A stretch of DNA of 64,000 nt. It comes from Segatella hominis. GTDB lineage: Bacteria; Bacteroidota; Bacteroidia; Bacteroidales; Bacteroidaceae. Positions 33,272 to 42,023 of the stretch are shown here, in pieces; position 1 is the first letter of the stretch; each line of letters starts with the position of its first letter. A program made the translations under genes and the position numbers. Where the stretch lies: NCBI RefSeq assembly GCF_004535825.1, contig NZ_SGVY01000002.1, forward strand, positions 1-64,000. Reading direction: 5' to 3'. The notes below the pieces were generated by a model. That model had not been told where the DNA came from. It did not search any database and saw only the letters and a list, made by a program, of their open reading frames with translations.

Positions 33272-36200
33272 TTATTCACCTCTGTATGCCTCATACTCCT
33301 CACGAGTGATTGGAGTATCTGGATCTACTACCAAGACTTCATCGTAGGTCAAGCCATAGAGATGATAGACTATGAAATCTATCTTTCTCATCTGTGTCTC
33401 TAATTCACTTTTACCTTGTGCACAAAAAGCATTTTCTACAAATTTACCCAACTGTTTTTTTTCTTTTTCAGAAACCAAAGGAAAAGGAATATTACGTAAT
33501 TCACCAACTGGCACATGATTTGTCTGGTTATAAAATTTAAAATAATAATTAACAACCTTACTGTTCAAAATTGCCAAAACTATATAATTTGATATCGTTT
33601 CATCTATAGAGTAGATCAGATTACATGAATCGCCACAAATAACATTTTTCAATATAGTTGCCTTTATACGTTGTGCTAATCCCATATTTGCAACTTCTTG
33701 CATAACAATTCGCGCAAAACCAGATTCGTCCTTAGTCAAAGCTGCCTTATAGCAATACTCCTCCCCTTTAGTATAACCATATTGCGATATTTGTACGCCT
33801 CTAATTAATGGCAATGTATTCGTATCTTGTACACCAACAAAATAAGCCTTCTTTAATCCTAAATTGACATCACCCTTGTAACTTCTTGTTACATCATCAA
33901 ATTTATACAAAGCATGCTTCATCCTAGAAACAACAGCATTGTCGCTTTTGAATACAAACTTTACATCCTTTGTCAAGTTCGAATAATATATATTTGATTT
34001 ACAATTCTTTCCTATTATTTTAAAAGATGATTTTTTCGACGCTCTTTCTGCTATCATCGTAACTACAGCAACAGCCTGAGTTACATTATCAAAAACTCTA
34101 TCTTTTTCCGTATAATGAACTATTGTTGAAATAGTTACATGTTTAACCAAAAATTCCCTTAAAGCTAGAGTATCATTTCCTGAAAAATAAGTATCCGGAG
34201 TTATATAAGACAATACACCATGCTCCTTATTCAAGTTAACACCTTCTTCAAAAAAAAGATGATACAGATTTCTCTTGCCACCATGAGCTACTTGGAATAG
34301 AGTTTCATACTTTCCTTTCAAAGGGTCATTTTTAGAAACTATTTTATACGGCGGATTAGCAATGACAATATCAAAACCTCCCTTAACCCCGAACATCCAT
34401 TCTGGGTCAAAGAAATAAGAAGAGGTATTTTGGTCGAACATATCCCAATCTGCCAACTGCTGGGCTGCACCATGAGAAACAAAACCTGTCTCTTCGATGG
34501 CATCAGCCAAAGCCTTACGGGTTTCCTTGATTTGCTTCTTCAAATTCTGTTTATCGATATTGCGACGAGCCAAAAAGATCTTGTGGTTCAATTCCTTCAA
34601 CAGCTCCTTATACTTGATAACATCAGGTGCACTATCCACCAAACAACTATCGTACTCCACAGGTATCAATGTATTAGCAGACACAAACTTAGCCTCTAAA
34701 TTAGGCAACGGACGGATACCAAAGTTATGGGTAGCATCATCCGTTGGTCGCTGATCAACGACCAAAGAAATGAAGAAACGCAACTTACTTATCTGAGTGG
34801 CAATCGGCTGAATATCCACACCATAGATACAATGCTCTATGAGATAGAGTTTTCGGGCATAATCCGGGTCGTTTACACTCTGATTGAATGCACTCTCGAT
34901 GTCCGCCAAACGCTCCCTACGCTCCGTCTCACTATCTACGGCAAAGGCTTGTTTACTCTGACTGATGGCACGGTCTATCATAAAATCCTTCCACTTCTCA
35001 TTTGTTGGGTCAATACGCTTCAGCACATGAACCATCTGCTGAAGTATGCCCATAGGAAATGCACCCGAGCCACAAGCTGGGTCGAGTACACGACAATGAT
35101 AAAGTGCATCCATGATGTTATGACTCTGCTCTTCTGTCACAGAAACATCTTCCGTAGAATAGCTCAAGAGCTGGCGATACAAAGCCTCGTCCTGTTCTCC
35201 ACAAACTCGCTTGAGATGGGCTACCAAACTCTCGTTCACCATATATTGCACAATCTCACGAGGAGTATAGAAAGAACCCGTCTGCTTACGAGCTGAAGTC
35301 TGTGTCTCCGGATTATAAGCAGCCAACAAATTCTCGAAAGCCTTACCCAGCAACTCAGGATCGAGACTCACCTCCTGTTCGTAAGGCGTATTCTCCTCTA
35401 CCGTAAAGCAATAATGACGCAAGATGTCGATGATGCCCTGCGCTGAAACATTCTTCTTTTTCTTGTCACCATACCATTTTGACAGGTCGATGCTCGCACC
35501 CACCTCATCACCAAAGAACAGATAATCAGGCAGAAACAATTGCGACAACGACCTTTCATTCTCAGAGAAACCATCATAGTATATTCTGTTGATCTTGTCA
35601 TCCAAGCACTCAAACAAGCCACCATTCAGGAAAGGCACGTTGCTATTGGCAAGGCGCAAAAACTCCTCTGCACCACCAGGCATAAAGTCGCCTTCATAGC
35701 GCATCAGATTGTTCACATTAAAATCCCAGTTCTTGCCACTCTTTACAACCTTGGCACGGAAACGACGATTGTTTGCCTCATCCTTGCCCTCTGCCACAAT
35801 CGGACGATTGAGCATGGCAAAGAAGAGGTTCTGCAATATCAACCTGTAATACTTACTCTTCTCTGTATCATACAGAAGACTCTTGCGATCGTGTGGGTCG
35901 AAGTTCTCTATAAAATGCTCCCGAATATAATCCTCATCAAAGAATTCATCTGGTATCAAATGCTTCTGCTTCAAGAACCAGACAAAAATCAAACGGGTAA
36001 TCAATCGGATGCAAGCCTCATGATTGAATCTCTCGTCATCCTCATTGGTACACAAGTCATTAGGAAAACGAGCTACCTGCACCGCCCAAGCATACCAATC
36101 GCTCAGTTCGCTGTAGAATTTCTTGGTAAGCAACTCATTGGAGAACACCTTCATCCAATGGTTGTACAGTTGCTCAAACGAAGTACAAGCCTCGTCACCC

Positions 36201-36769
36201 AAAGCCTCCAAGATATCAAGATGTCCACGGTGTGGATGCTCGCAATTGATATTGCGGAGGATGCTTACCTTGCCCAACTTCTCGCTACCTCCATTGCGCC
36301 ACTCCTGCGAATACTTCATTCGCTCACAAGTAGAAAGTGACAGGTATTTTCCCTGACGGATAAACAAGATGACAGGCTGGGCTGAAGCGATGCGGTTGAA
36401 GCCACGAGTCAAGATGGTACTCTCCTGTCGGGTAAGTTTCACGCCTTCCTTCACATCTACGGCAAACACCATCATACCGTCATATTTGCCTTCTTGGGTT
36501 TCGACATTCACCTCATCAATGCTCATTCCCTTGCCGTGACCAGCAAGTGTAGCCTCATCAATATTACCTATATAATAGGTGGAAGCCAACTTGTCCACCG
36601 CTTCTCTCAAAGCAATAGGCAGGGTGACAGAATAAGCTTCCTGATACAAATTCACAAAAGGGATAGGTTCACGGGTGACTTCATTCACCGAAACCTGCAG
36701 ATGGTTCAGCATCTGCAAGCAAGCATCATATAATGAAGACTCTTTAAAGAGTCGCAATATTTTTTCCAT
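33272..36769 (-). CDS. Eco57I-type N6-adenine DNA methyltransferase
   Basis: 1165 residues. Motif I (VLDPACGSGAFPMGILQQ, near residue 555) and motif IV (FDIVIANPPYKIV, near 810) define a class I adenine methylase of the Eco57I group. The C-terminal 250 residues look like a target-recognition domain (NYYFKFYNQTNHVPVGELRN). The N-terminal 500 residues have no nuclease motif that I can see, unlike true type IIG enzymes. It starts 5 bp after the helicase stop, so the two are coupled. It probably protects host DNA in a restriction-like defence system. Confidence 0.85.
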   Translation of the reverse strand: MEKILRLFKESSLYDACLQMLNHLQVSVNEVTREPIPFVNLYQEAYSVTLPIALREAVDKLASTYYIGNIDEATLAGHGKGMSIDEVNVETQEGKYDGMMVFAVDVKEGVKLTRQESTILTRGFNRIASAQPVILFIRQGKYLSLSTCERMKYSQEWRNGGSEKLGKVSILRNINCEHPHRGHLDILEALGDEACTSFEQLYNHWMKVFSNELLTKKFYSELSDWYAWAVQVARFPNDLCTNEDDERFNHEACIRLITRLIFVWFLKQKHLIPDEFFDEDYIREHFIENFDPHDRKSLLYDTEKSKYYRLILQNLFFAMLNRPIVAEGKDEANNRRFRAKVVKSGKNWDFNVNNLMRYEGDFMPGGAEEFLRLANSNVPFLNGGLFECLDDKINRIYYDGFSENERSLSQLFLPDYLFFGDEVGASIDLSKWYGDKKKKNVSAQGIIDILRHYCFTVEENTPYEQEVSLDPELLGKAFENLLAAYNPETQTSARKQTGSFYTPREIVQYMVNESLVAHLKRVCGEQDEALYRQLLSYSTEDVSVTEEQSHNIMDALYHCRVLDPACGSGAFPMGILQQMVHVLKRIDPTNEKWKDFMIDRAISQSKQAFAVDSETERRERLADIESAFNQSVNDPDYARKLYLIEHCIYGVDIQPIATQISKLRFFISLVVDQRPTDDATHNFGIRPLPNLEAKFVSANTLIPVEYDSCLVDSAPDVIKYKELLKELNHKIFLARRNIDKQNLKKQIKETRKALADAIEETGFVSHGAAQQLADWDMFDQNTSSYFFDPEWMFGVKGGFDIVIANPPYKIVSKNDPLKGKYETLFQVAHGGKRNLYHLFFEEGVNLNKEHGVLSYITPDTYFSGNDTLALREFLVKHVTISTIVHYTEKDRVFDNVTQAVAVVTMIAERASKKSSFKIIGKNCKSNIYYSNLTKDVKFVFKSDNAVVSRMKHALYKFDDVTRSYKGDVNLGLKKAYFVGVQDTNTLPLIRGVQISQYGYTKGEEYCYKAALTKDESGFARIVMQEVANMGLAQRIKATILKNVICGDSCNLIYSIDETISNYIVLAILNSKVVNYYFKFYNQTNHVPVGELRNIPFPLVSEKEKKQLGKFVENAFCAQGKSELETQMRKIDFIVYHLYGLTYDEVLVVDPDTPITREEYEAYRGE

Positions 36770-36774
36770 ATTTC

Positions 36775-39700
36775 TTATTTTTTACTAACATATTCCCAAA
36801 CTATCAAGTCGAAGTTCTTTATCTTGAATTTCTCTTCCAACAACTTACCTTTTGCATCTTTCTTCTTCGGGTTGGCAAATAAGCCACCAGCCTTGTGCGA
36901 CTTAGCGATGTCGAGAATGATGGAGGTCGCCTGCTGCGGCACCTTACTTTTCATCCACTCCTTCAATATTCCCGAAAGCTTGCCGATTCGTTCGTTGTCA
37001 TTGCTTTCTATCCAGTCTGGCACATAGCGCTCCTGATTTTTGTTGGTTCTCAGGAACTCTAGAATCTCGGCTCTGTTCAGTTCCTGATAAGTGGCAGGAA
37101 GATGGGTATCCACTGGCTGACACATCAGATAGAGCTCGGTATATGGCTTATTGCTACCCTGCATTCTGCGAGGATAACCAACCACGGCAACCAGACTCTC
37201 AGGTATCTTCTCAAAGAGAGTATCGTCAAAGCGGAAACCAGAGAAGATGCCATTCGGCATACAACGGAACACATCTCGATTCTTATCAAGGAAATCGAGC
37301 AAGTCCTGTCGATAGGTCTCAAAGGAGAAATCCTTGAGCGACAGGGTTTTTGGCGACTCTATGTCGGAGATGCTGTTGTTCTGGAGTTCCTCCAGCAAAC
37401 GATCGGCATTCTTGTCTTGCAGAGGATTGTCTTCTACCATCTTCTTGAACTTCTCATCAAGTTCCTGAGTCTCGGTATCCACCAGTTTCATCAACGACAT
37501 ACGATTCTGTATGCGGGTCTCCAAATGAAGGTAATCCTCAAACGACTTGGCTGGCCAGAAGTTGACACAACGGATTACCTTGTTAGGCGAACCGATACGG
37601 TCGATACGACCAAAACGCTGGATGAGACGAACAGGATTCCAATGGATGTCGAAGTTAACCTGAGTATCAGCATCTTGCAGGTTCTGACCTTCCGACAGAC
37701 AGTCGGTGGCTATCAGAATATCAATGCCGTCATTTACCTGTTCTAAGGCCTTGGCATCATATTGCGCAATCAGCTCCAACCACTTCTCGTAACTTACATT
37801 CCAACGTTGCTTTTCATCATCATAATATTTGGCTCTATCTAGTCGAGCATCAGCATACATGCCGCTCCAGTCTTTCTCCTTGTAGAGCTTGCTATAAGGC
37901 GCAAAACTTTCGAGCACTGCGGTGAAGTTCTTGGTACTATGGGCACCTGTGGTAAAGACATTCTGTCCCGAAGCAGAAGCCATGCGAGAGAAACCTCGCT
38001 TCTTCAACTCATCGAAGATAAACTGAGCGGTATCGGCAAAGGCGGTGAAGATAACGACCTTCTTGTTTTTGGTTTTCTTCTTCTCGTTGAGAATTCTCAC
38101 AAGTTCTTCCAATTTCAAGTCTTTCTCCTCGCCAGCCTCATAGTCAGCAGCAAAAGCCTCAAAGTTCTTGTAGATTTCCTTCAATTTATTGACATCCATC
38201 TGCAGATTTCGGATGAAACCACCCAAGTTCTGCATATCCGAAAGCTTGATGGTTCCCTTACGGAGGGAATAAGTCTCGTCCATCAGGTCATCGATTTCCT
38301 CATCATCAAAATCAGCATTACCTTCTCCTCCACCAGTAGAAATAGCTCCATTGCCACCCTTCTCCTTGAACTCCAAGGCAAGTTTCAAGGTGCTTTCATG
38401 CACATCGAGTACCTTCTTCACCGTAGTCATGCAGGAATACCAGGAACTCTCCAGACGCTTCATAAACAATACACCCATCATCTTGACCAGGAAACGTTCA
38501 CGGTTTACGTTGTCATCCCAATCCTTAGCTGCTCCTTTACGAGCCTTCTTCTTATTCACTTCGAGATAAAGACTTGGCTGATAGGCGGTAAGGCTCAGTT
38601 CATCGAACTTCTGATAAATTTCTTCCGTAGTTTGCAGCTTGCCCAGATGCTCCACGCCCTGATAGATATTGACAGGCTTCTCCTTGTCTGGGAAGCCCAA
38701 GTCTTCGCCCAAAGTTTTCTCAATCAACTTTCGTGTACGAGCCACGATAAGCTTGTCTGTCAGATTGAAGAACTTAGGAGGCAAGGTGGCGATGAATCCA
38801 CCGATGGTTCTGTCGGGATTGTTGCACCACTGGGTATATTTGGTCTGCGCATCCTTGAAGAGATTGGTAAGCGATTCCACACCGAAGTCATCGTTGTCGA
38901 AGGCATCATCCTTACCATGACCGATAAGGTTGAACTGTCCCTTCACATCGTTCAAGCCGGTGTTGATAGGAGTAGCTGAGAGCATCAGGACTTTTACATC
39001 CCGGTTTTCCTGTCCCTCCTTGTTCTGGATAAGTTTCTTCATCAGTTCCTGATATCTGCCAGATTTCTCATTGCGCAGATTGTGGCTCTCGTCCATCACG
39101 ACCAGAATCTTCTTTCTCGTCTGAAGATAGCTCAACTTGGCATCGGTGTATCGCTCCTCCATACGATCGTTCTGCATATCGGTATGAAAACGGACGATGT
39201 AGTCGAACTCATCCTTCTCGAAACGGGAGTTGCGACGACGGAGATACTGGTCCCAATTTTGCTCCAACTTCTTCGGACAGAGCAAGACTGTGAGATAATT
39301 CTGAGTCTGGAAATATTTGATGACAGCCAATGCAGAGAAGGTTTTACCAAGACCCACAGCATCGGCAAGGATAGCTCCATTATACTTACGGAGCATTTTT
39401 ATCAGAGAGATGACACCCTTCTGCTGGTAATTGAAAAGCGTGTTCCAAATCACACTGGTCTGCAAAAGCTGCATATCCTGTCGGTGTTCAATGCCGCCAT
39501 CCAAGTCGAGATCGGAATTGAACAACTCGAAGAGTATTTTATAATAGATTTCCTCTGGTGTATATTTGCGGAAAATTTTCTCTATCTCTTGGATAAAGTA
39601 TTGTTTCACATCTATTTGCGCACCCTTTGGTTTTTCTCTATCCTCTGGCATTTTTTCTTTTGCCACCGACTTCCACTGTTCCTCAAACCAGGAACGGAGA

Positions 39701-40224
39701 GAACGGTAGGTATCGGAGTTGCCTGTGTCAGCAAGATTCAGTTCTACATTAGAGGAAGGAGTATATCCCAAGCCCGCATAAGTCAAATTGCTGCTGCCCT
39801 GCACATAATAGTTGTGGGCAGGGTCATGATTGTCCTTGAAGAGATAGAGTTTGGCATGGCAAAAGGCATTGATGATGGCTTTGACATATACCTTGTCACG
39901 GCGCAGGAACTCAAGGGCATTCTTGGCGGCATCACTCAGATGGAGTGCATTCTCTATGCCACAGTCATCATTGAGCAAGTCGAGGATATGGTCTTGGAAC
40001 TGATCGTCGGCAACCATCTGAGACAGCACCATACGATACTCATTGTTGGGCGAGAAGTGCTTGCCCAACAGTTCCAATCCTGTAACCGAGAAGAATCCCG
40101 TCACTATATCAAGTACACCTTCCCTATCCTTCTCGGGGTCGGTATAATACTTCATGTAGTCCCAAACTGTCTTGGTGTTAATTCCGTCATTAGGATCTCT
40201 ATCTTGCTTGTTGTCGATGATCAT
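36775..40224 (-). CDS. PLD-domain SNF2-type helicase of a restriction-like system
   Basis: About 1149 residues from the ATG at 40224 ([14 protein letters not shown]); the frame continues 17 codons upstream. N-terminal PLD-like nuclease domain (about 10-220): [12 protein letters not shown] gives H-x-K and the [11 protein letters not shown] loop follows, with NVELNL. SNF2 helicase motor: [20 protein letters not shown] (Walker A), [11 protein letters not shown] (DESH), [10 protein letters not shown], and the C-terminal lobe with [19 protein letters not shown] and [17 protein letters not shown]2 proteins next to Eco57I-type methylases are typical of phage-defence loci. First gene of the three-gene operon. 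Confidence 0.85.
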   Translation of the reverse strand: MIIDNKQDRDPNDGINTKTVWDYMKYYTDPEKDREGVLDIVTGFFSVTGLELLGKHFSPNNEYRMVLSQMVADDQFQDHILDLLNDDCGIENALHLSDAAKNALEFLRRDKVYVKAIINAFCHAKLYLFKDNHDPAHNYYVQGSSNLTYAGLGYTPSSNVELNLADTGNSDTYRSLRSWFEEQWKSVAKEKMPEDREKPKGAQIDVKQYFIQEIEKIFRKYTPEEIYYKILFELFNSDLDLDGGIEHRQDMQLLQTSVIWNTLFNYQQKGVISLIKMLRKYNGAILADAVGLGKTFSALAVIKYFQTQNYLTVLLCPKKLEQNWDQYLRRRNSRFEKDEFDYIVRFHTDMQNDRMEERYTDAKLSYLQTRKKILVVMDESHNLRNEKSGRYQELMKKLIQNKEGQENRDVKVLMLSATPINTGLNDVKGQFNLIGHGKDDAFDNDDFGVESLTNLFKDAQTKYTQWCNNPDRTIGGFIATLPPKFFNLTDKLIVARTRKLIEKTLGEDLGFPDKEKPVNIYQGVEHLGKLQTTEEIYQKFDELSLTAYQPSLYLEVNKKKARKGAAKDWDDNVNRERFLVKMMGVLFMKRLESSWYSCMTTVKKVLDVHESTLKLALEFKEKGGNGAISTGGGEGNADFDDEEIDDLMDETYSLRKGTIKLSDMQNLGGFIRNLQMDVNKLKEIYKNFEAFAADYEAGEEKDLKLEELVRILNEKKKTKNKKVVIFTAFADTAQFIFDELKKRGFSRMASASGQNVFTTGAHSTKNFTAVLESFAPYSKLYKEKDWSGMYADARLDRAKYYDDEKQRWNVSYEKWLELIAQYDAKALEQVNDGIDILIATDCLSEGQNLQDADTQVNFDIHWNPVRLIQRFGRIDRIGSPNKVIRCVNFWPAKSFEDYLHLETRIQNRMSLMKLVDTETQELDEKFKKMVEDNPLQDKNADRLLEELQNNSISDIESPKTLSLKDFSFETYRQDLLDFLDKNRDVFRCMPNGIFSGFRFDDTLFEKIPESLVAVVGYPRRMQGSNKPYTELYLMCQPVDTHLPATYQELNRAEILEFLRTNKNQERYVPDWIESNDNERIGKLSGILKEWMKSKVPQQATSIILDIAKSHKAGGLFANPKKKDAKGKLLEEKFKIKNFDLIVWEYVSKK

Positions 40225-40275
40225 ACTTAGGTCGATTTTTATTTCTAATCTACTCGACTCCCTAAGTAGAATCAA

Positions 40276-40777
40276 TTACTCCTATATCACTTACACACAA
40301 TCATTTACAAAGAAAAGGCGCAGGAATCATATTGCTATCAATATCCTTGCTCTTCAGGTACGTAGGAAGAAACCTTAGCGTCAAAGATAAGAAGCAATAG
40401 AAGCCTACGCCAATGGGTATATATTATTGCGTACGGCACAGAATGCACCCTCTCCATACAAATGAAAAGGGTACACCTATGCCATAGTGTAAATATACAC
40501 GATGGGTAGACGCCCACCGCTGTCTTCCACTGAACGCTCTATGAAATTTCCTACGTTTCGAAGAGTCAGAAGAAAACGTAAAGCAAACGTCTTTCTTATT
40601 ATGATAGTGCCAAGCCATGGACTTTCATTTCCTAGCCAGCATCTCAATGCCAGCCATCCACAGCAAGACAAGTGCAAAGGTAATAAAAAGGAATGGGACT
40701 GGCAAGAAAATCATTAACTTTCTTGCAAATCCCAAGAATTTTCATAGAAAGAAGGTAACAAAAGAATCACTTCTCTT
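40276..40777. other. Spacer upstream of the helicase operon
   Basis: About 500 bp without a convincing gene. It holds one copy of a 26-bp direct repeat at 40681-40706. 40430-40510 has some self-complementary stretches, but none strong. I could not identify a consensus promoter for the helicase operon here. Confidence 0.4.
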
Positions 40778-41113
40778 CTATTTCACCAGATATTTCGCAA
40801 CCAAATCTCTGAGCATCGACTCCGGAAGATTAGATACTCCCGACTCTTGAATCAAAGCATATTCTGGCTTATTCTTTCCGATAATAAACTTACAGTCTCG
40901 CCCATCTATGCTTGCATACAAATGGAAGTTGCCTTTGTAAGCCTGCTCTATGCGAACATCAGTACAACTTTTGCCATCTATCTCAAAAGAAGCAGAACTG
41001 TTGTCTGTATCCTCCAACCCCCATGATACGAGATGAGCATTTATCGCTGACTCTATGGAACTGATCCATCTATCATCGTTTTGTATGACGTATTCTCTGC
41101 GCTTTCTTCTCAT
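40778..41113 (-). CDS. Unknown protein coupled to an XRE regulator
   Basis: 111 residues, beginning MRRKRREYVIQNDDRW, overlapping the end of the XRE gene by 41 bp. The mixed alpha/beta pattern (SASFEIDGKSCTDVRIEQAY, NFHLYASIDGRDCKFIIGKN) has no motif I recognise. Overlap and order (regulator first) resemble toxin-antitoxin or immunity pairs, but the protein does not look like HipA or another known toxin. Confidence 0.5.
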   Translation of the reverse strand: MRRKRREYVIQNDDRWISSIESAINAHLVSWGLEDTDNSSASFEIDGKSCTDVRIEQAYKGNFHLYASIDGRDCKFIIGKNKPEYALIQESGVSNLPESMLRDLVAKYLVK

Positions 41114-41384
41114 CCTTTCTCATCAGATAAGGTGATGGAGGAAGTTCAGGAAACACATCATTTATAGCATCAATCTGACCCACCACCTTCAGCAAGAGGA
41201 GAAAAGTAGAAAGCGAGAGATTGCCCGCTGTTCCATTCTCAAACTTGTGGATGGTGGTCAAGCCAAGCCCCGTAAGCTCGGCAACCTCTTTCTGGGTGAG
41301 ATTGCATCTCATTCTATATTCTTTGAATCTCATTCCCAGCAAGCGTACCAACTCTGGAGTAGAATATTCATATAAATCTGCCAT
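41073..41384 (-). CDS. XRE-family HTH regulator (HipB-like)
   Basis: 103 residues. A helix-turn-helix domain spans about 10-70 (MRFKEYRMRCNLTQKEVAEL, TGLGLTTIHKFENG). The tail (LPPSPYLMRKDEKKAQRIRH) is like that of HipB-type antitoxins in Prevotella. Palindromic candidate operators lie just upstream, suggesting autoregulation. It sits upstream of, and in the same direction as, the helicase-methylase operon about 0.8 kb away, so it might also control that operon. Confidence 0.75.
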   Translation of the reverse strand: MADLYEYSTPELVRLLGMRFKEYRMRCNLTQKEVAELTGLGLTTIHKFENGTAGNLSLSTFLLLLKVVGQIDAINDVFPELPPSPYLMRKDEKKAQRIRHTKR

Positions 41385-41403
41385 AATCTTCTATTCATTT
41401 ATC

Positions 41404-41460
41404 TATCATTATAATGATATTTACCCTTTATATCAGCCTTTATCTTCAATATACTGATAT
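41404..41460. promoter_or_regulatory. Candidate operators of the XRE gene
   Basis: A perfect 16-bp palindrome TATCATTATAATGATA lies at 41404-41419, 20 bp upstream of the XRE start codon. ATATCAG (41430-41436) and CTGATAT (41454-41460) form a further inverted repeat. Both share TATCA/TGATA half-sites. Confidence 0.5.
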
Positions 41461-41575
41461 TTATGGTTACAAAAATAATAAAAAGGAATGAGACTGGCAA
41501 GCTTTCAAGAGATTATTTTTTTCCTTTCTATTTTTTCTGATAAATGACGTACTTTTGATGCTCTTTTTGCACAAA

Positions 41576-41694
41576 GTGCCCAAAAATCACTCTATACTAT
41601 GGGCACTCAATGCTCACGTGACGAGCAGTGAGTGCTCGTCTGTTGATCCATCGATGCCCATCAGTTGGTCCGTATGTGCCCATCAGACGAGCAC
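41576..41694. repeat. Overlapping inverted repeats with three alternative arms
   Basis: GACGAGCA (41620-41627), TGCTCGTC (41633-41640) and GACGAGCA (41686-41693) can pair in two exclusive ways: a tight 8-bp hairpin with a 5-nt loop, or an 11-bp stem GTGCTCGTCTG (41632-41642) with CAGACGAGCAC (41684-41694). TGCCCATCAG occurs twice inside the second loop (41655, 41677). GTGCCC/GGGCAC (41576, 41601) forms another inverted repeat. Confidence 0.65.
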
Positions 41695-41805
41695 AGACAA
41701 AGAAACGTATTTATAGGATAAGACTGACACTAACAAAGATATCAAAAGACATAGAAAAACATCTATACCTCAATAAATGTTTCTCTCTTATAGGATAAAT
41801 TTCTA

Positions 41806-41883
41806 TTCAACGACGTTGAACCGACATTCAAAGACGTTGAACCGCCGTTCAAAGTCGTTGAACGGACATTCAAAGACGCTGAA
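41806..41883. repeat. Four tandem 21-bp units with palindromic cores
   Basis: Cores start at 41806, 41827, 41848 and 41869, exactly 21 bp apart. The first, TTCAACGACGTTGAA, is a perfect palindrome around its central base; the others read TTCAAAG(A/T)CG(T/C)TGAA. Linkers are CCGACA, CCGCCG and CGGACA. The plus frame also encodes heptads FKDVEPP without a start codon. Confidence 0.75.
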
Positions 41884-41953
41884 CGAAGAATTCTCTCTGG
41901 TGCATAAACAATTTATATCAAGAGAAAAAAGTCATCTTGCTATATAAGAAAAA

Positions 41954-41997
41954 AAAACAGCAATAGCTACTACTGAAAAGTATAGCCATTGCTGCTT
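41954..41997. terminator. Terminator after the GH13-AlaX gene
   Basis: A stem with CAGCAATAGC on one side (about 41958-41967) and the near-complement ending GCCATTGCTG on the other (about 41985-41994) is flanked by A and T runs, about 30 bp after the gene's stop. Confidence 0.65.
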
Positions 41998-42023
41998 TAT
42001 TATATCGTTACTATATTTTATCA

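Larger units (their letters stand above)
40681..41501. repeat. 26-bp direct repeats flanking the XRE gene pair
   Basis: TAATAAAAAGGAATGGGACT plus GGCAAG at 40681-40706 recurs with one mismatch at 41476-41501. The copies are 795 bp apart, and the XRE regulator plus its partner ORF lie between them. Confidence 0.7.

Noticed and set aside
33272-36769. Type IIG enzyme (methylase with built-in nuclease)
   Set aside because: I could not find a PD-(D/E)XK motif in the N-terminal half; a nuclease role is better assigned to the PLD-helicase.
40778-41384. HipBA toxin-antitoxin operon
   Set aside because: The regulator is HipB-like, but the partner has only 111 residues and none of the HipA kinase motifs.
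41576-41883. CRISPR-like spacing of repeats
   Set aside because: The repeat units are 8-15 bp with 6-bp linkers or form hairpins; there are no 25-35-bp repeats with unique spacers and no cas genes.
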